Of a DNA stretch of 64,000 bases, positions 1-8,940 are shown one piece after another. A program made the position numbers and the translations under genes. Source of the stretch: Limnohabitans sp. 2KL-1 (GTDB lineage: Bacteria > Pseudomonadota > Gammaproteobacteria > Burkholderiales > Burkholderiaceae_C). The notes beneath the pieces were generated by a model. That model searched no databases, was not told the origin of the DNA, and worked only from the letters and a program-made list of their open reading frames with translations. The stretch lies in NCBI RefSeq assembly GCF_003063435.1, contig NZ_NESL01000006.1:62001-126000 (forward strand). The letters run 5' to 3'. The stretch's first letter is position 1. Each line of letters opens with the position of its first letter.

Positions 1-2238
1 GTGGTGCATGTGCTGAGTGATTTGGATGGTTTGCGCGAAGCCATGTTCAGCGGCGAGTCCACCGCTCGCATTGGGCAGCACCGCGTGTTTTCGACGCTGC
101 GGGCTTGCCCGGCCTGCGACACCTCGTATGCCGAACTGGACCCGCGCCTGTTCTCGTACAACAGCAAACACGGCTGGTGCCCCGACTGCGTGGGCACAGG
201 CGTCAAGCTCAGCAAGGACGAGCGCAAAGTGTTCGACGATTCGGTGCGTGACGACAAAGACAAAGGCCGCGAGCAGACCTTTGCCGAGCCCGAAATCGAA
301 GACTTGGCCAACGTGGCCTGCCCGAGTTGCGAAGGCACCCGGCTGAACGCCACGGCACGCGCCGTGCGGCTCGGCTCTGCGCCGGGCCAAGGCTGGCGCA
401 TCACCGACATCGCCAGTTTGTCGGTGACCGACGTGCGGCATTGGGTGGACAAGTTGCAACTCACCGGCCGCGATGCCGACATCGCCCGCGATCTGGTGCC
501 CGAAATCAAGAGCCGCCTGGAGTTTCTGGAAGAGGTCGGCCTGGGTTACCTCACGCTCGACCGGGGCGCACCCACACTGTCGGGCGGCGAGGCGCAGCGC
601 ATCCGCCTGGCCGCGCAACTGGGCAGCAACCTGCAAGGCGTGTGCTACGTGCTGGACGAACCCACCATTGGCCTGCACGCCCGCGACAACCAGATTTTGC
701 TGAACGCCTTGCAAAGTCTGAGCGACAAGGGCAACACGCTGGTGGTGGTGGAGCACGACGAAGACACGATCCGCCGAGCCGACCACATCATCGACATCGG
801 CCCCAGCGCCGGCAAACGCGGTGGCCGCTTGGTGGCACAAGGCTCGGTGGCCGACATCACGGCTTCTGCCGACTCACAAACCGGTCGCTATTTGCTGCAC
901 GCGATGAAGCATCCGATGCAAGTACGCAGGGTGGTGGATGCTTCTGCGTGGGGCCATGCCGTGGGCTCCTCATACGGCGGGGGTACGCCAAAATCGTCGC
1001 CCACGCCACCGCCCCACGCAGAGGCGGTGGAGAAATTGGGGTCAGATCCCCATTCTTTGCAAGCTGCGACGGCCGCTGAAACCGCCATCACAACTGCAAC
1101 GGCCACCGCCAAAGTTAAAGGCAAAAAGAAAGCCGCTCAGCCCGCTGTAGCAGAAACGCCCGAAGTGCTCACACCCCAGTGGCTCACCCTCACCGGTGCC
1201 AACTTGCACAACCTGCGCCAGGTCGATGTGCAAGTGCCTCTGAAACGATTGGTGGCCGTCACTGGTGTCAGTGGCTCCGGCAAGTCCACCTTGGCCCGAG
1301 ATGTGCTGTTGGCGAACGTGCAAGCGTTGGTCAGCCAGCGCTCCACCTTTGCGGGCCGCACGGCACAAGACGCAGGCCAGCGCGTGGCCTTGAGCGCGTG
1401 CAGCGATGTGCAAGGCTTTGAGACCATTGACCGTGTGCTCGAAGTGGATCAAACCCCGATTGGCAAAACACCGCGCTCTTGCCCGGCCACTTACATCGGT
1501 TTTTGGGACACGATCCGCAAACTGTTTGCGGAAACGTTAGAAGCGAAAGCGCGTGGCTATGCGGCCGGGCGCTTCAGCTTCAACACCGGCGAAGGCCGCT
1601 GCCCTGGCTGCGAAGGCCAGGGCATGCGCACCATTGAGATGAGCTTTTTGCCGGATGTGAAAGTGCCCTGTGAAACTTGCCGGGGTGCCCGGTTCAACCC
1701 CGAAACGCTGGCCGTCACCTGGCGCGGCAAGAGCATTGGCGACGTGCTGCAGATGGAAGTGGATGAAGCGGTGGACTTTTTTGCCACCATGCCGAGCATC
1801 GCGCACCCCTTGCAGCTGCTCAAGGACGTGGGTCTGGGTTACCTCACGCTGGGGCAGCCATCACCCACATTGAGTGGTGGCGAGGCACAGCGCATCAAGC
1901 TGGTGACCGAACTCACCAAGGTGCGCGACGAAGTGGGCAAGCGCGGCAACAAAGCGCCGCACACTTTGTATGTGCTGGACGAGCCCACGGTGGGTCTGCA
2001 CATGGCCGATGTGGACAAGCTCATCAGCGTGTTGCACCGCTTGGTGAATGCAGGCCACAGCGTGATCGTGATCGAACACGACCTGGACGTGATCGCCGAG
2101 GCCGACTGGGTGATTGACCTGGGGCCGGAAGGCGGGAATGCCGGTGGCCGCATCGTGGCGGCCATGACGCCTGAAGCCTTGGTGCGCTTGGGCACGCACA
2201 CGGGCAAGGCGCTGAGGCCAGTGCTGGCACGGGTGTGA
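1..2238 (+). CDS. uvrA: UvrA-family excinuclease ATPase, 3' part (left end cut by window)
   Basis: DNA-damage recognition ATPase of nucleotide excision repair. The window opens inside the gene, so only the last 745 or so residues are seen and the first Walker A is missing. Visible in order: a zinc-binding Cys set (C36, C39, C60, C63), a first ABC signature LSGGEAQR near residue 193 followed by a Walker B (YVLDEPTIGL), a second Walker A (GVSGSGKST) near residue 422, a second zinc module (CPGCEGQG...CETCRGARFN), and a second LSGGEAQR near residue 624 with Walker B. Both ATPase halves are therefore represented. A poorly conserved linker rich in Ala, Thr, Pro and Lys (about residues 305-390) joins the halves. 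The wording of the first zinc module resembles the large UvrA-like proteins common in Burkholderiales, in which two UvrA copies are fused. Whether this is that long form or a normal-length UvrA cannot be decided without the upstream sequence. Confidence 0.93.
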   Translation: MVHVLSDLDGLREAMFSGESTARIGQHRVFSTLRACPACDTSYAELDPRLFSYNSKHGWCPDCVGTGVKLSKDERKVFDDSVRDDKDKGREQTFAEPEIEDLANVACPSCEGTRLNATARAVRLGSAPGQGWRITDIASLSVTDVRHWVDKLQLTGRDADIARDLVPEIKSRLEFLEEVGLGYLTLDRGAPTLSGGEAQRIRLAAQLGSNLQGVCYVLDEPTIGLHARDNQILLNALQSLSDKGNTLVVVEHDEDTIRRADHIIDIGPSAGKRGGRLVAQGSVADITASADSQTGRYLLHAMKHPMQVRRVVDASAWGHAVGSSYGGGTPKSSPTPPPHAEAVEKLGSDPHSLQAATAAETAITTATATAKVKGKKKAAQPAVAETPEVLTPQWLTLTGANLHNLRQVDVQVPLKRLVAVTGVSGSGKSTLARDVLLANVQALVSQRSTFAGRTAQDAGQRVALSACSDVQGFETIDRVLEVDQTPIGKTPRSCPATYIGFWDTIRKLFAETLEAKARGYAAGRFSFNTGEGRCPGCEGQGMRTIEMSFLPDVKVPCETCRGARFNPETLAVTWRGKSIGDVLQMEVDEAVDFFATMPSIAHPLQLLKDVGLGYLTLGQPSPTLSGGEAQRIKLVTELTKVRDEVGKRGNKAPHTLYVLDEPTVGLHMADVDKLISVLHRLVNAGHSVIVIEHDLDVIAEADWVIDLGPEGGNAGGRIVAAMTPEALVRLGTHTGKALRPVLARV
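1038..1051. repeat. REP-like GGGGTCAGATCCCC motif inside the uvrA linker
   Basis: The 14-base motif GGGGTCAGATCCCC has GGGG/CCCC arms around a TCAGAT centre. It lies inside the low-complexity linker of the UvrA-like gene. Motifs of the form GGGGTCAGAnCCC are, from general knowledge, typical of REP sequences mobilised by REP-associated tyrosine transposases in betaproteobacteria. The reading frame is kept. No second full copy was found in this window. Confidence 0.4.
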
Positions 2239-2307
2239 GGTTGGACAAAGCCGGTCGAAGCCGTTTGCAGGACGCTTGCGCCGGAGCACGGGTTCACGCC
2301 GTAGGCA

Positions 2308-2697
2308 TCAATTCAGGGGGCTGACCACTTCCAGTGTGATGGCTTGCCCGTGCGGCGTGCGCTCAGCTGCGGCCAGCCAGGCGTGTTCGAGGTCGTGGAG
2401 TTGCTCGGGCGTGCCCAGTTGGCGCTCGATCACCAGCAGCTCCAGCGCATTGAGCCAGTGCGTGTAATACAGGCTGCCGTCGTCGGCTTCGCCGCGCGTT
2501 TGGCCCGCGCGGATTTCGCGCGTCAGGGCATCGGCCCACTGCGGCCAGGTGAACACGCCTTTTTCGTGCAGCTGCAAGGTCATGGCAAAGGCGTGGGCCT
2601 GCCAGGGCGCTTCAAACACCGCGCCGTTGTGGGCTGTGGGGGGCATGGGAAAGCCGTCGCCACAGGCTTTGGCCAGATCGTTCAGGGTGGGGGTCAT
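2308..2697 (-). CDS. Nitrile hydratase accessory (activator) protein
   Basis: A 129-residue protein related to the N-terminal domain of the nitrile hydratase beta subunit. Visible family features are the core FEAPWQAHAFAMTLQLHEKG, then FTWPQWADALTREI, then YYTHWLNALELLVIE. Proteins of this type are encoded directly after the structural genes and help metal insertion or maturation. It begins 10 bases after the end of the beta-subunit gene on the same strand, so it is the third gene of an alpha-beta-accessory operon. It is short compared with P47K-type activators and has no CXCC motif, so it is not a GTPase metallochaperone. Its stop is 70 bases from the stop of the converging uvrA-like gene. 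Confidence 0.85.
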   Translation of the reverse strand: MTPTLNDLAKACGDGFPMPPTAHNGAVFEAPWQAHAFAMTLQLHEKGVFTWPQWADALTREIRAGQTRGEADDGSLYYTHWLNALELLVIERQLGTPEQLHDLEHAWLAAAERTPHGQAITLEVVSPLN

Positions 2698-2707
2698 ATT
2701 TGGGTCA

Positions 2708-3385
2708 TCAGGCGGGCAAGGCTTCCAGATAAGACTCCCAGGCGTCCATGCTCACCTGGTGCCCGGCTTCGGCTTGGGTGCCCCAAAGTTCGGTGCTGTC
2801 AAACACCACGGTGTACAGGTGCTCGGCGGTGCCGTCAAAAGGCGGCAGCATCTTGCTCACATGCCGGTCGGGCAGGATGTGGCTGCCGTGGTGCAGCACC
2901 ACGGTGCCGACATGGCCCCGCACGTACCGCGGCAACCGGGTGTGGCCCTGGGGGTTCAAATTCAGGGCGCGTACGCGCTGGCCCACGGCAAAGCGCGGCG
3001 CTTGGGTGCTGGGCCGGTCGGCGGGGCTGCCTTGGGCCAGTGCGGCATCAACCTCGGCAGCTTTCAACACGCGCACGTTGTTCACGGCCGGCGTGAGCGG
3101 CTGACCCAAGGCCAGTTCTTCGGCGGTGATCAGGCCGCGCTCAATCAGCATGTTTTGCAGCGCCTTGAGCCAGATGGCGTAGTAAGGTCCCTGGATGTAG
3201 TCCAGCGGGGGCAGGGACTCGCGTGCCGAGCGGGCCAGGTCGATGTTCCACAGGCCGCTGGCGCCCATGGCCACCGTCACGCCCAATGCGCGGCGCTCCC
3301 ACTCGCCATGAAACAGCGGTTCGTTGGCCTCGATGCGAACCGGGCCGTAGCCTTGCAGGCCGCCCATGTCGTGCAGGCCGTTCAT
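2708..3385 (-). CDS. nthB: Nitrile hydratase beta subunit
   Basis: Structural subunit of nitrile hydratase, which hydrates nitriles to amides in the cytoplasm. The 225-residue length and the start [16 protein letters not shown] are typical of the beta subunit, which opens with this segment wrapping the alpha subunit. The N-terminal helical domain includes [20 protein letters not shown], and the C-terminal SH3-like barrel includes [23 protein letters not shown] and [12 protein letters not shown]. Its ATG overlaps the alpha-subunit stop as ATGA, showing translational coupling. A normal, complete beta subunit. Confidence 0.95.
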   Translation of the reverse strand: MNGLHDMGGLQGYGPVRIEANEPLFHGEWERRALGVTVAMGASGLWNIDLARSARESLPPLDYIQGPYYAIWLKALQNMLIERGLITAEELALGQPLTPAVNNVRVLKAAEVDAALAQGSPADRPSTQAPRFAVGQRVRALNLNPQGHTRLPRYVRGHVGTVVLHHGSHILPDRHVSKMLPPFDGTAEHLYTVVFDSTELWGTQAEAGHQVSMDAWESYLEALPA

Positions 3386-4017
3386 GGGGCCTCCTTGGGT
3401 TTCGACTCAGGGTTCAAAGGCAGTCCGGTGCCGATCATCGAATCGCGGGTGACCAGTTGGGCCAGTTGCTCCTGGCTCCAGCCCTCGGTGCCAGCGGGGC
3501 GCTCGGGCAGCACCAGGTAGCGCACTTCGGCGGTGGAGTCCCAGACGCGGATGTTTTGCCCCGGCGGCAGGGTCACGCCAAAGTCGGCCAGCACGGCACG
3601 CGGCTCGATCACGGCGCGCGAGCGGTAAGCCGCGCTTTTGTACCAGACCGGGGGCAGGCCCAGCACGGGCCAGGGGTAGCAGCTGCACAGCGTGCAGACC
3701 ACCATGTTGTGGGTGTCCGGGGTGTTGGCCACGGCCACCATGTGCTCGCCCTGGCGGCCGGTGTAGTCCATCGAGGCGATGGCGGCGGTGGCGTCTTGCA
3801 GCAGCCAGTCCCGAAAAGCCGGATCGGCCCAGGCGCGGGCCACCACTTTGGCGCCGTTGTGTGGACCCACATGCACCTCGTAGGTTTCGATGATGCGGTC
3901 CACGGCAGCGGGGTCGAGGTAGCCTTTTTGCGTCAGCAGGGTTTCCAGGGCGCGTACCCGCACGTCCATTTCGCCCAGGGTGCTGTGATCGTGGTCATGT
4001 CCGCTGTCATGGTGCAT
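3382..4017 (-). CDS. nthA: Nitrile hydratase alpha subunit, cobalt-type
   Basis: Catalytic metal-binding subunit. The metal claw motif V-C-T-L-C-S-C is present at residues 107-113; Thr after the first Cys is the mark of cobalt rather than iron enzymes, and the conserved YPWP follows. I chose the ATG at 4017, giving 211 residues, because AGGAGA lies just upstream; the open frame continues to 4113 but no good ribosome-binding site was seen there. This start gives the N-terminus [12 protein letters not shown], a His/Asp-rich tail as in other cobalt-type alpha subunits, possibly useful for metal capture (inference). First gene of the operon, overlapping nthB by four bases. No amidase or cobalt transporter lies next to it in the window. 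Confidence 0.95.
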   Translation of the reverse strand: MHHDSGHDHDHSTLGEMDVRVRALETLLTQKGYLDPAAVDRIIETYEVHVGPHNGAKVVARAWADPAFRDWLLQDATAAIASMDYTGRQGEHMVAVANTPDTHNMVVCTLCSCYPWPVLGLPPVWYKSAAYRSRAVIEPRAVLADFGVTLPPGQNIRVWDSTAEVRYLVLPERPAGTEGWSQEQLAQLVTRDSMIGTGLPLNPESKPKEAP

Positions 4018-4209
4018 GGCATCTCCTGCTGTGCCTGAGGCCTTGCGGTTCAGGGTTTGTACGGTGTTGGGGCCCGTTTTCATGGGCTGACCGTGGTGGA
4101 AAAGGGCTTTCAATCGGCATCATAGCGCCGCATACAATGGCGGCTTCGTTCGCGTGGCGCAGCTTTTGCGTCACGATAAATCCCGAATCTGTCTTTTTGT
4201 GGAGTGTCC

Positions 4210-4542
4210 ATGTTCATTTCTTCCGCTTTCGCCCAAACCGCTCCTGCAGCAGCCGCTGGTGGCGACATGCAGTCCACCCTGATGAGCATGTTGCCTTTGC
4301 TCCTGATGTTTGCGGTGCTGTATTTCGTCATGATCCGCCCTCAAATGAAAAAGCAAAAAGAGCACCGCGCCATGATCGACGCGTTGGCCAAAGGCGACGA
4401 GGTGGTCACGGCGGGTGGTTTGTTGGGCAAGGTCAGCAAGATCGGTGACGCCTACATTGGCGTGGAGCTGGCCACAGGCGTGGAAGTCCAGTTGCAGCGC
4501 AGCGCTGTGGTCCAGGTGTTGCCCAAAGGCACCTTGAAGTAA
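4210..4542 (+). CDS. yajC: Preprotein translocase accessory subunit YajC
   Basis: Small inner-membrane protein that associates with SecDF and the SecYEG translocon. The 110-residue product has one transmembrane segment (SMLPLLLMFAVLYFVMI) followed by the conserved RPQMKKQKEH and then a cytoplasmic domain with GDEVVTAGGLLGKV. The ATG at 4210 is preceded by GGAG at 4201-4204; a GTG six bases upstream is in frame but overlaps that site. It heads the yajC-secD-secF cluster. The tgt/queA genes that often precede yajC are absent; the nitrile hydratase operon is on the other side. Confidence 0.96.
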   Translation: MFISSAFAQTAPAAAAGGDMQSTLMSMLPLLLMFAVLYFVMIRPQMKKQKEHRAMIDALAKGDEVVTAGGLLGKVSKIGDAYIGVELATGVEVQLQRSAVVQVLPKGTLK

Positions 4543-4558
4543 TCCATCCAGACCTTTT

Positions 4559-4592
4559 CCATGGGGCCTTGGCCATGGCTGGCCCCGTTTTT
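4559..4592 (+). terminator. Possible attenuator between yajC and secD
   Basis: GGGGCC (4563-4568) can pair with GGCCCC (4581-4586), followed by GTTTTT, which looks like an intrinsic terminator. The same stretch holds CCATGG twice (4559-4564 and 4573-4578), which could pair instead and break the terminator stem. Located in the 70-base gap between yajC and secD. Structure read by eye only. Confidence 0.35.
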
Positions 4593-4612
4593 CATCCTGC
4601 ACGCGAGTCTTT

Positions 4613-6493
4613 ATGAACCGTTACCCGGTCTGGAAGTACGCGATCATCGTGATCGCATTGTTGCTGGGGGTGGTTTACACACTGCCCAACTTCTTTGGTG
4701 AGGCCCCTGCCGTGCAGGTGTCTTCGGGCAAGGCCACCATCAAGGTGGACACGTCCACGCTGCAAAAGGTCGAAGATGCCCTCAAGGCGGCAGGCACCAT
4801 GCCCCAAAGTGTGGCGCTCGAAGGCGGCTCGATCCGTGCACGATTCGAGAGCACCGACCAGCAGCTCAAGGCCAAAGACGCCATCCAGAAAGCCTTGATC
4901 CCGGATGCCGCAGACCCGCAATTTGTGGTGGCGCTGAATCTGGTGTCGCGCTCGCCGGCCTGGCTGACCGCCCTGCATGCATCGCCGATGTACCTGGGCC
5001 TGGATTTGCGCGGGGGTGTGCACTTCATGCTGCAAGTGGACATGCAGGCGGCGCTGAACCAGCGCCTGGAGTCGCTCACAGGAGACTTGCGCAGTGCATT
5101 GCGCGAGAAAGACATTCGCCATGGCGGTATTGCCCGCAATGGCCAGAACATCGAAATCCGTTTGCGTGACGCGCAGCAGCAAGACGCTGCTAAGCGTCTG
5201 GTCACCGACCAGTTTGCCGATATGCAAACGCGTGAAGTGAACAATGGCACCGAATTCAGCCTGGTGGTCAGCATCAAGCCCGAAGCGGGCCGCAAGGTGC
5301 AGGAGCAGGCCCTCAAGCAGAACATCACCACGCTGCACAACCGCATCAACGAACTCGGCGTGGCCGAGCCGGTCATCCAGCAGCAAGGGCTGGACCGCAT
5401 CGTCGTGCAGCTGCCAGGCGTGCAGGACACGGCCAAGGCCAAGGACATTCTGGGGCGCACCGCCACGCTGGAAGTGCGCATGGTGGACGAAAGCACCGAA
5501 GCGCGTGCCGCCGAACAGGGCGGTGGCATGGTGCCGTTTGGCACCGAACGCTATCTGGAACGCGATGGCCGCCCCCTGATCGTCAAGAAACAAGTGGTGT
5601 TGACGGGCGACAACCTGACCGATGCCCAGCCGGGTTTTGACAGCCAGACCCAGGAGCCCGTGGTCAACCTGACGCTCGACGCCAAGGGTGCCCGCATCTT
5701 CAAGGATGTGACCCGCGACAACGTCGGCAAGCGCATGGCCATCATCTTGTTTGAAAAGGGCAAGGGCGAAGTGGTGACTGCGCCTGTGATCCGCGCCGAA
5801 ATCGGTGGCGGCCGTGTGCAGATTTCCGGTCGCATGACCACGGCCGAGGCCAACGACACCGCGCTGCTGCTGCGTGCCGGTTCGCTGGCTGCGCCCATGG
5901 AGATCATCGAAGAGCGCACCATCGGCCCGAGCCTGGGTGCCGAGAACATCGCCAAGGGCTTCAACAGCGTGACCTGGGGTTTCCTGGTGATCGTGGCTTT
6001 CATGGTGGTTTATTACGCCATGTTCGGGCTGTTCTCCGGTATCGCGCTGGGCGTGAACCTGCTGTTCCTGGTGGCCATCTTGTCCATGTTGCAAGCGACC
6101 TTGACCCTGCCCGGCATGGCCGCGATGGCGCTGGCGCTGGGTATGGCGATTGACTCGAACGTGCTGATCAACGAGCGCGTGCGTGAAGAGCTGCGCAACG
6201 GCGTGAGCCCGCAAGCAGCCATCCACGCCGGTTACGACCGTGCCTGGGCCACGATTTTTGACTCCAACATCACGACGCTGATCGCGGGCGTGGCCTTGTT
6301 GGCCTTTGGTTCCGGTCCGGTGCGCGGCTTTGCGGTGGTGCACTGCATCGGCATTTTGACGAGTATGTTCTCGGCCGTGTTCTTCTCGCGTGGCCTGGTC
6401 AACCTTTGGTACGGTGGCAAGAAGAAACTCAAATCGGTGTCGATCGGCACCGTGTGGCGGCCCGAGCCGGGCACTGCGGTGAAAGCGGACTGA
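4613..6493 (+). CDS. secD: Protein translocase subunit SecD
   Basis: Inner-membrane RND-type component that uses the proton gradient to pull secreted proteins through SecYEG. The 626-residue product opens with MNRYPVWKYAIIVIALLLGV (transmembrane segment 1), followed by the periplasmic region with the conserved DLRGGVHFMLQVDM. The C-terminal half has IGPSLGAENIAKG and the five-helix membrane block including GMAIDSNVLINERVREEL, the usual SecD signature. Length and domain order are normal. It is followed 12 bases later by secF, so the two are surely one transcription unit. Confidence 0.98.
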   Translation: MNRYPVWKYAIIVIALLLGVVYTLPNFFGEAPAVQVSSGKATIKVDTSTLQKVEDALKAAGTMPQSVALEGGSIRARFESTDQQLKAKDAIQKALIPDAADPQFVVALNLVSRSPAWLTALHASPMYLGLDLRGGVHFMLQVDMQAALNQRLESLTGDLRSALREKDIRHGGIARNGQNIEIRLRDAQQQDAAKRLVTDQFADMQTREVNNGTEFSLVVSIKPEAGRKVQEQALKQNITTLHNRINELGVAEPVIQQQGLDRIVVQLPGVQDTAKAKDILGRTATLEVRMVDESTEARAAEQGGGMVPFGTERYLERDGRPLIVKKQVVLTGDNLTDAQPGFDSQTQEPVVNLTLDAKGARIFKDVTRDNVGKRMAIILFEKGKGEVVTAPVIRAEIGGGRVQISGRMTTAEANDTALLLRAGSLAAPMEIIEERTIGPSLGAENIAKGFNSVTWGFLVIVAFMVVYYAMFGLFSGIALGVNLLFLVAILSMLQATLTLPGMAAMALALGMAIDSNVLINERVREELRNGVSPQAAIHAGYDRAWATIFDSNITTLIAGVALLAFGSGPVRGFAVVHCIGILTSMFSAVFFSRGLVNLWYGGKKKLKSVSIGTVWRPEPGTAVKAD

Positions 6494-6505
6494 AGGGAAC
6501 GGATC

Positions 6506-7456
6506 ATGGAATTATTCAAAATCAAAAAAGACATCCCGTTCATGAAGCACGCGTTGGTCTTCAACGCGATTTCCTTCATCACCTTTGCACTGGCGGTGTT
6601 TTTCCTCTTCAGCCGTGGCCTGCACCTGTCGGTGGAGTTCACGGGCGGCACCTTGATGGAAGTGAGCTACAGCCAGCCCGCAGACCTGCAAAAGGTGCGC
6701 GGCACAGTGGCTACGCTCGGGTTCAGCGAAGTGCAGGTGCAAAACTTCGGCTCGGCACGCGATGTGATGATCCGTTTGCCTGCGCAAAAGGGCGTGAGTT
6801 CGGCGCAGCAAAGCGATAAGGTGTTGGCTGCCCTGAAGGCCGACAGCCCCGATGTCACATTGCGCCGCACCGAATTCGTTGGCCCGCAAGTGGGTGACGA
6901 GCTGGCCGAAGACGGCCTCAAAGCCTTGGGCTTTGTGGTGCTGGGCATCATGATTTACTTGGCCATTCGCTTCGAGTGGAAGTTCGCCGTCTCGGCCATC
7001 ATCGCCAACTTGCATGACGTGATCATCATTTTGGGATTTTTTGCCTTCTTCCAGTGGGAATTCTCATTGGCGGTGTTGGCAGCCGTCCTGGCGGTGCTGG
7101 GTTATTCGGTCAACGAGTCGGTGGTGATTTTTGACCGGATTCGCGAAAACTTCCGCCGCTACCGCAAGATGAACACGGTGGAGATCATCGACAACGCGAT
7201 CACCTCGACCATCAGCCGCACCATCATCACCCACGGCTCGACCCAGATCATGGTGCTGTCGATGTTGCTGTTTGGTGGCGAGACCTTGCACTACTTCGCC
7301 ATGGCGCTGACCATCGGCATTTTGTTCGGCATTTACTCGTCGGTCTTCGTGGCGGCGGCCATTGCCATGTGGTTGGGCATTCAGCGCGAAGACCTGATCA
7401 AGCCCGTCAAGAAAGACAACGACCCGACCGATGAGAATTCGGGCGCGGTGGTCTGA
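6506..7456 (+). CDS. secF: Protein translocase subunit SecF
   Basis: Partner of SecD in the SecDF-YajC complex. The 316-residue protein has the N-terminal cytoplasmic start ELFKIKKDIPFMKH, a first membrane helix, the FTGGTLMEVSY periplasmic region, and the C-terminal membrane block with YSVNESVVIFDRIRENFRRYR and TISRTIITHGSTQIMVLSML, all classic SecF features. ATG at 6506 is preceded by a purine-rich GAAGGGAACGGATC leader. A strong hairpin terminator follows within 20 bases, ending the yajC-secD-secF operon. Confidence 0.98.
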   Translation: MELFKIKKDIPFMKHALVFNAISFITFALAVFFLFSRGLHLSVEFTGGTLMEVSYSQPADLQKVRGTVATLGFSEVQVQNFGSARDVMIRLPAQKGVSSAQQSDKVLAALKADSPDVTLRRTEFVGPQVGDELAEDGLKALGFVVLGIMIYLAIRFEWKFAVSAIIANLHDVIIILGFFAFFQWEFSLAVLAAVLAVLGYSVNESVVIFDRIRENFRRYRKMNTVEIIDNAITSTISRTIITHGSTQIMVLSMLLFGGETLHYFAMALTIGILFGIYSSVFVAAAIAMWLGIQREDLIKPVKKDNDPTDENSGAVV

Positions 7457-7473
7457 AACCTCGTCAGTCCCAC

Positions 7474-7500
7474 AAGGGCACCTTTGGGTGCCCTTTGTCT
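7474..7500 (+). terminator. Intrinsic terminator after secF
   Basis: AAGGGCACC (7474-7482) pairs with GGTGCCCTT (7487-7495) around a four-base loop, then TGTCTTTC. Nine-base perfect stem placed just after the secF stop. The right arm is partly duplicated immediately downstream (GGGTGCCCTTTG again at about 7505). Confidence 0.8.
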
Positions 7501-7577
7501 TTCGGGTGCCCTTTGTATGGGTGGCCTGCAGTCGGCGCTTCATGGCCCACACTGACGTGGGTTGTGGGGCATCTCGC

Positions 7578-7595
7578 GGCTGAAGCCACGGACCT
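7578..7595. repeat. Dispersed GGCTGAAGCCACSGACCT repeat, copy 1
   Basis: GGCTGAAGCCACGGACCT lies at the 3' edge of dprA, overlapping its stop by two bases. Near-identical 18-mers occur twice after pgk (12845-12862 and, inverted, 12877-12894), and a shorter inverted match lies at 28902-28914. All are at gene ends, as expected for a small intergenic repeat. Confidence 0.55.
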
Positions 7596-8739
7596 ATGCC
7601 CTACCGACCCGTTGAAACAAGCCCCCAGGCAAGCGGCCCACCTGGCCCATCAGTTCCAGCTCCAGCAGCTGGGCTTGCAGCTGGGCGGTGGGCCAGCCGC
7701 AGCGCGCTTGCAGGGCGTCCAGATTCACCGGGTCGTGTCCCATGGCGCTGAGCAAAGCGTCTTCGGGGGCGTCTTCGGCCGTCATCCCGGCGCCTGAGGT
7801 TGCCAGTGCCAGCGGCACTTGCGCGAACGGGTCCGGCAGGCGCAGCTCCTCCAGCACATCTTGCGTCGATTCCACCAGTTTGGCCCCTTGCTTGATCAGT
7901 GCATGACAGCCTTTGGACTGGGGCGAGTGGATGGAGCCCGGAATGGCCATCACATCGCGCCCTTGCTCCAGTGCTTGTTTGGCGGTGATCAGCGAGCCCG
8001 ATTGCAATGCGGCTTCGACCACCAGGGTGGCTTGTGACAAGCCTGAAATCAGCCGATTGCGGCGCGGAAAATTGGGGGCCAGCGGCGGCGTGCCCAGTGG
8101 GTATTCGCTGAGGATCAGGCCTCGTTGGGCGATCTGGTGTGCCAGATCGCGGTGCTGGCGCGGGTAGACCCGGTCAAGCCCCGTGCCGACGATGGCGATG
8201 GTGGGCAGAGGGTGTGCGCCTGCGCCCAGCAAGGCCCCTTCGTGCGCCGCACCGTCCACGCCCAGCGCCAGGCCCGAGACGATGGTCAGGCCACTGGCGG
8301 CCAGGCCGCAGGCGAAATCGCGGGCATTGATCGCGCCTTGTGGTGTGGGGTTGCGGCTGCCCACGATGGCCAGGGCGGTGGATGGGGTCAGCGTGGGCAA
8401 CTGCTGTGTCCGGCCGATGGCGTACAGCATCAGCGGTGGGTCGGGGATGTTCAGCAAGGCGGTCGGGTAGTGGTCATCGCCCAGGGTCACCAGCGCGTGG
8501 TCTGGTGCTTGTAACCATTGGCGGGTATCCTCCAACAAGGCTGGCCAGCCATCGGGAACGGCCATCAGGGCCCGCGCTTGTGCGGGTTGGACCACTTGGC
8601 GCAGCGCGCTTTCGCTTTGTTGGAACACGGCTTGTGCCGAACCCCAGGCCGCCAGCAAGCGGCGCATGGTTTCGTTGCCTACGCCCTGGGTCAGCGAGAG
8701 TCTCAGCCACGCCCCCAACTCCTCATCGGTTTGCACCAT
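7594..8739 (-). CDS. dprA: DNA processing protein DprA/Smf
   Basis: Cytoplasmic protein that binds incoming single-stranded DNA during transformation and loads RecA. The Rossmann-like core is visible: AIVGSRNPTPQG, then GLTIVSGLALGVDGAAHEGAL, then GTGLDRVYPRQH, LSEYPLGTPP, FPRRNRLISGLS, and EQGRDVMAIPG. A C-terminal winged-helix-type region (about the last 60 residues) follows. I start at the ATG at 8739 (381 residues), which has an AGGGAGA site upstream, rather than the longer frame to 8790. It stands head-to-head with def-fmt, the common betaproteobacterial arrangement. Nothing else for competence is in the window. Confidence 0.95.
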   Translation of the reverse strand: MVQTDEELGAWLRLSLTQGVGNETMRRLLAAWGSAQAVFQQSESALRQVVQPAQARALMAVPDGWPALLEDTRQWLQAPDHALVTLGDDHYPTALLNIPDPPLMLYAIGRTQQLPTLTPSTALAIVGSRNPTPQGAINARDFACGLAASGLTIVSGLALGVDGAAHEGALLGAGAHPLPTIAIVGTGLDRVYPRQHRDLAHQIAQRGLILSEYPLGTPPLAPNFPRRNRLISGLSQATLVVEAALQSGSLITAKQALEQGRDVMAIPGSIHSPQSKGCHALIKQGAKLVESTQDVLEELRLPDPFAQVPLALATSGAGMTAEDAPEDALLSAMGHDPVNLDALQARCGWPTAQLQAQLLELELMGQVGRLPGGLFQRVGRA

Positions 8740-8940
8740 TTGGGTCTCCCTGTGCGGCCTTGGGGCCGTCGAGCTGCCATTGTGGGTCAAAGGCGGGCAT
8801 GCGCCAAGGGCCTTTGGCCGTATGCGGAGCCCGGCTTGTCACTGCTGTCGTGCTTTATTGCGGGCTTGTCCGGCGGGTTTGCGCAAAGCGCGTCCGAATT
8901 GGGGACAATACAGGCCTGATTTCTTTCCGTTCGAGACAAC

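Noticed and set aside
2239..2307. Short gap between the uvrA-like gene and the nitrile hydratase accessory gene as possible terminator
   Set aside because: No stem with a T run was found; the two genes converge, and the gap is too short for more.
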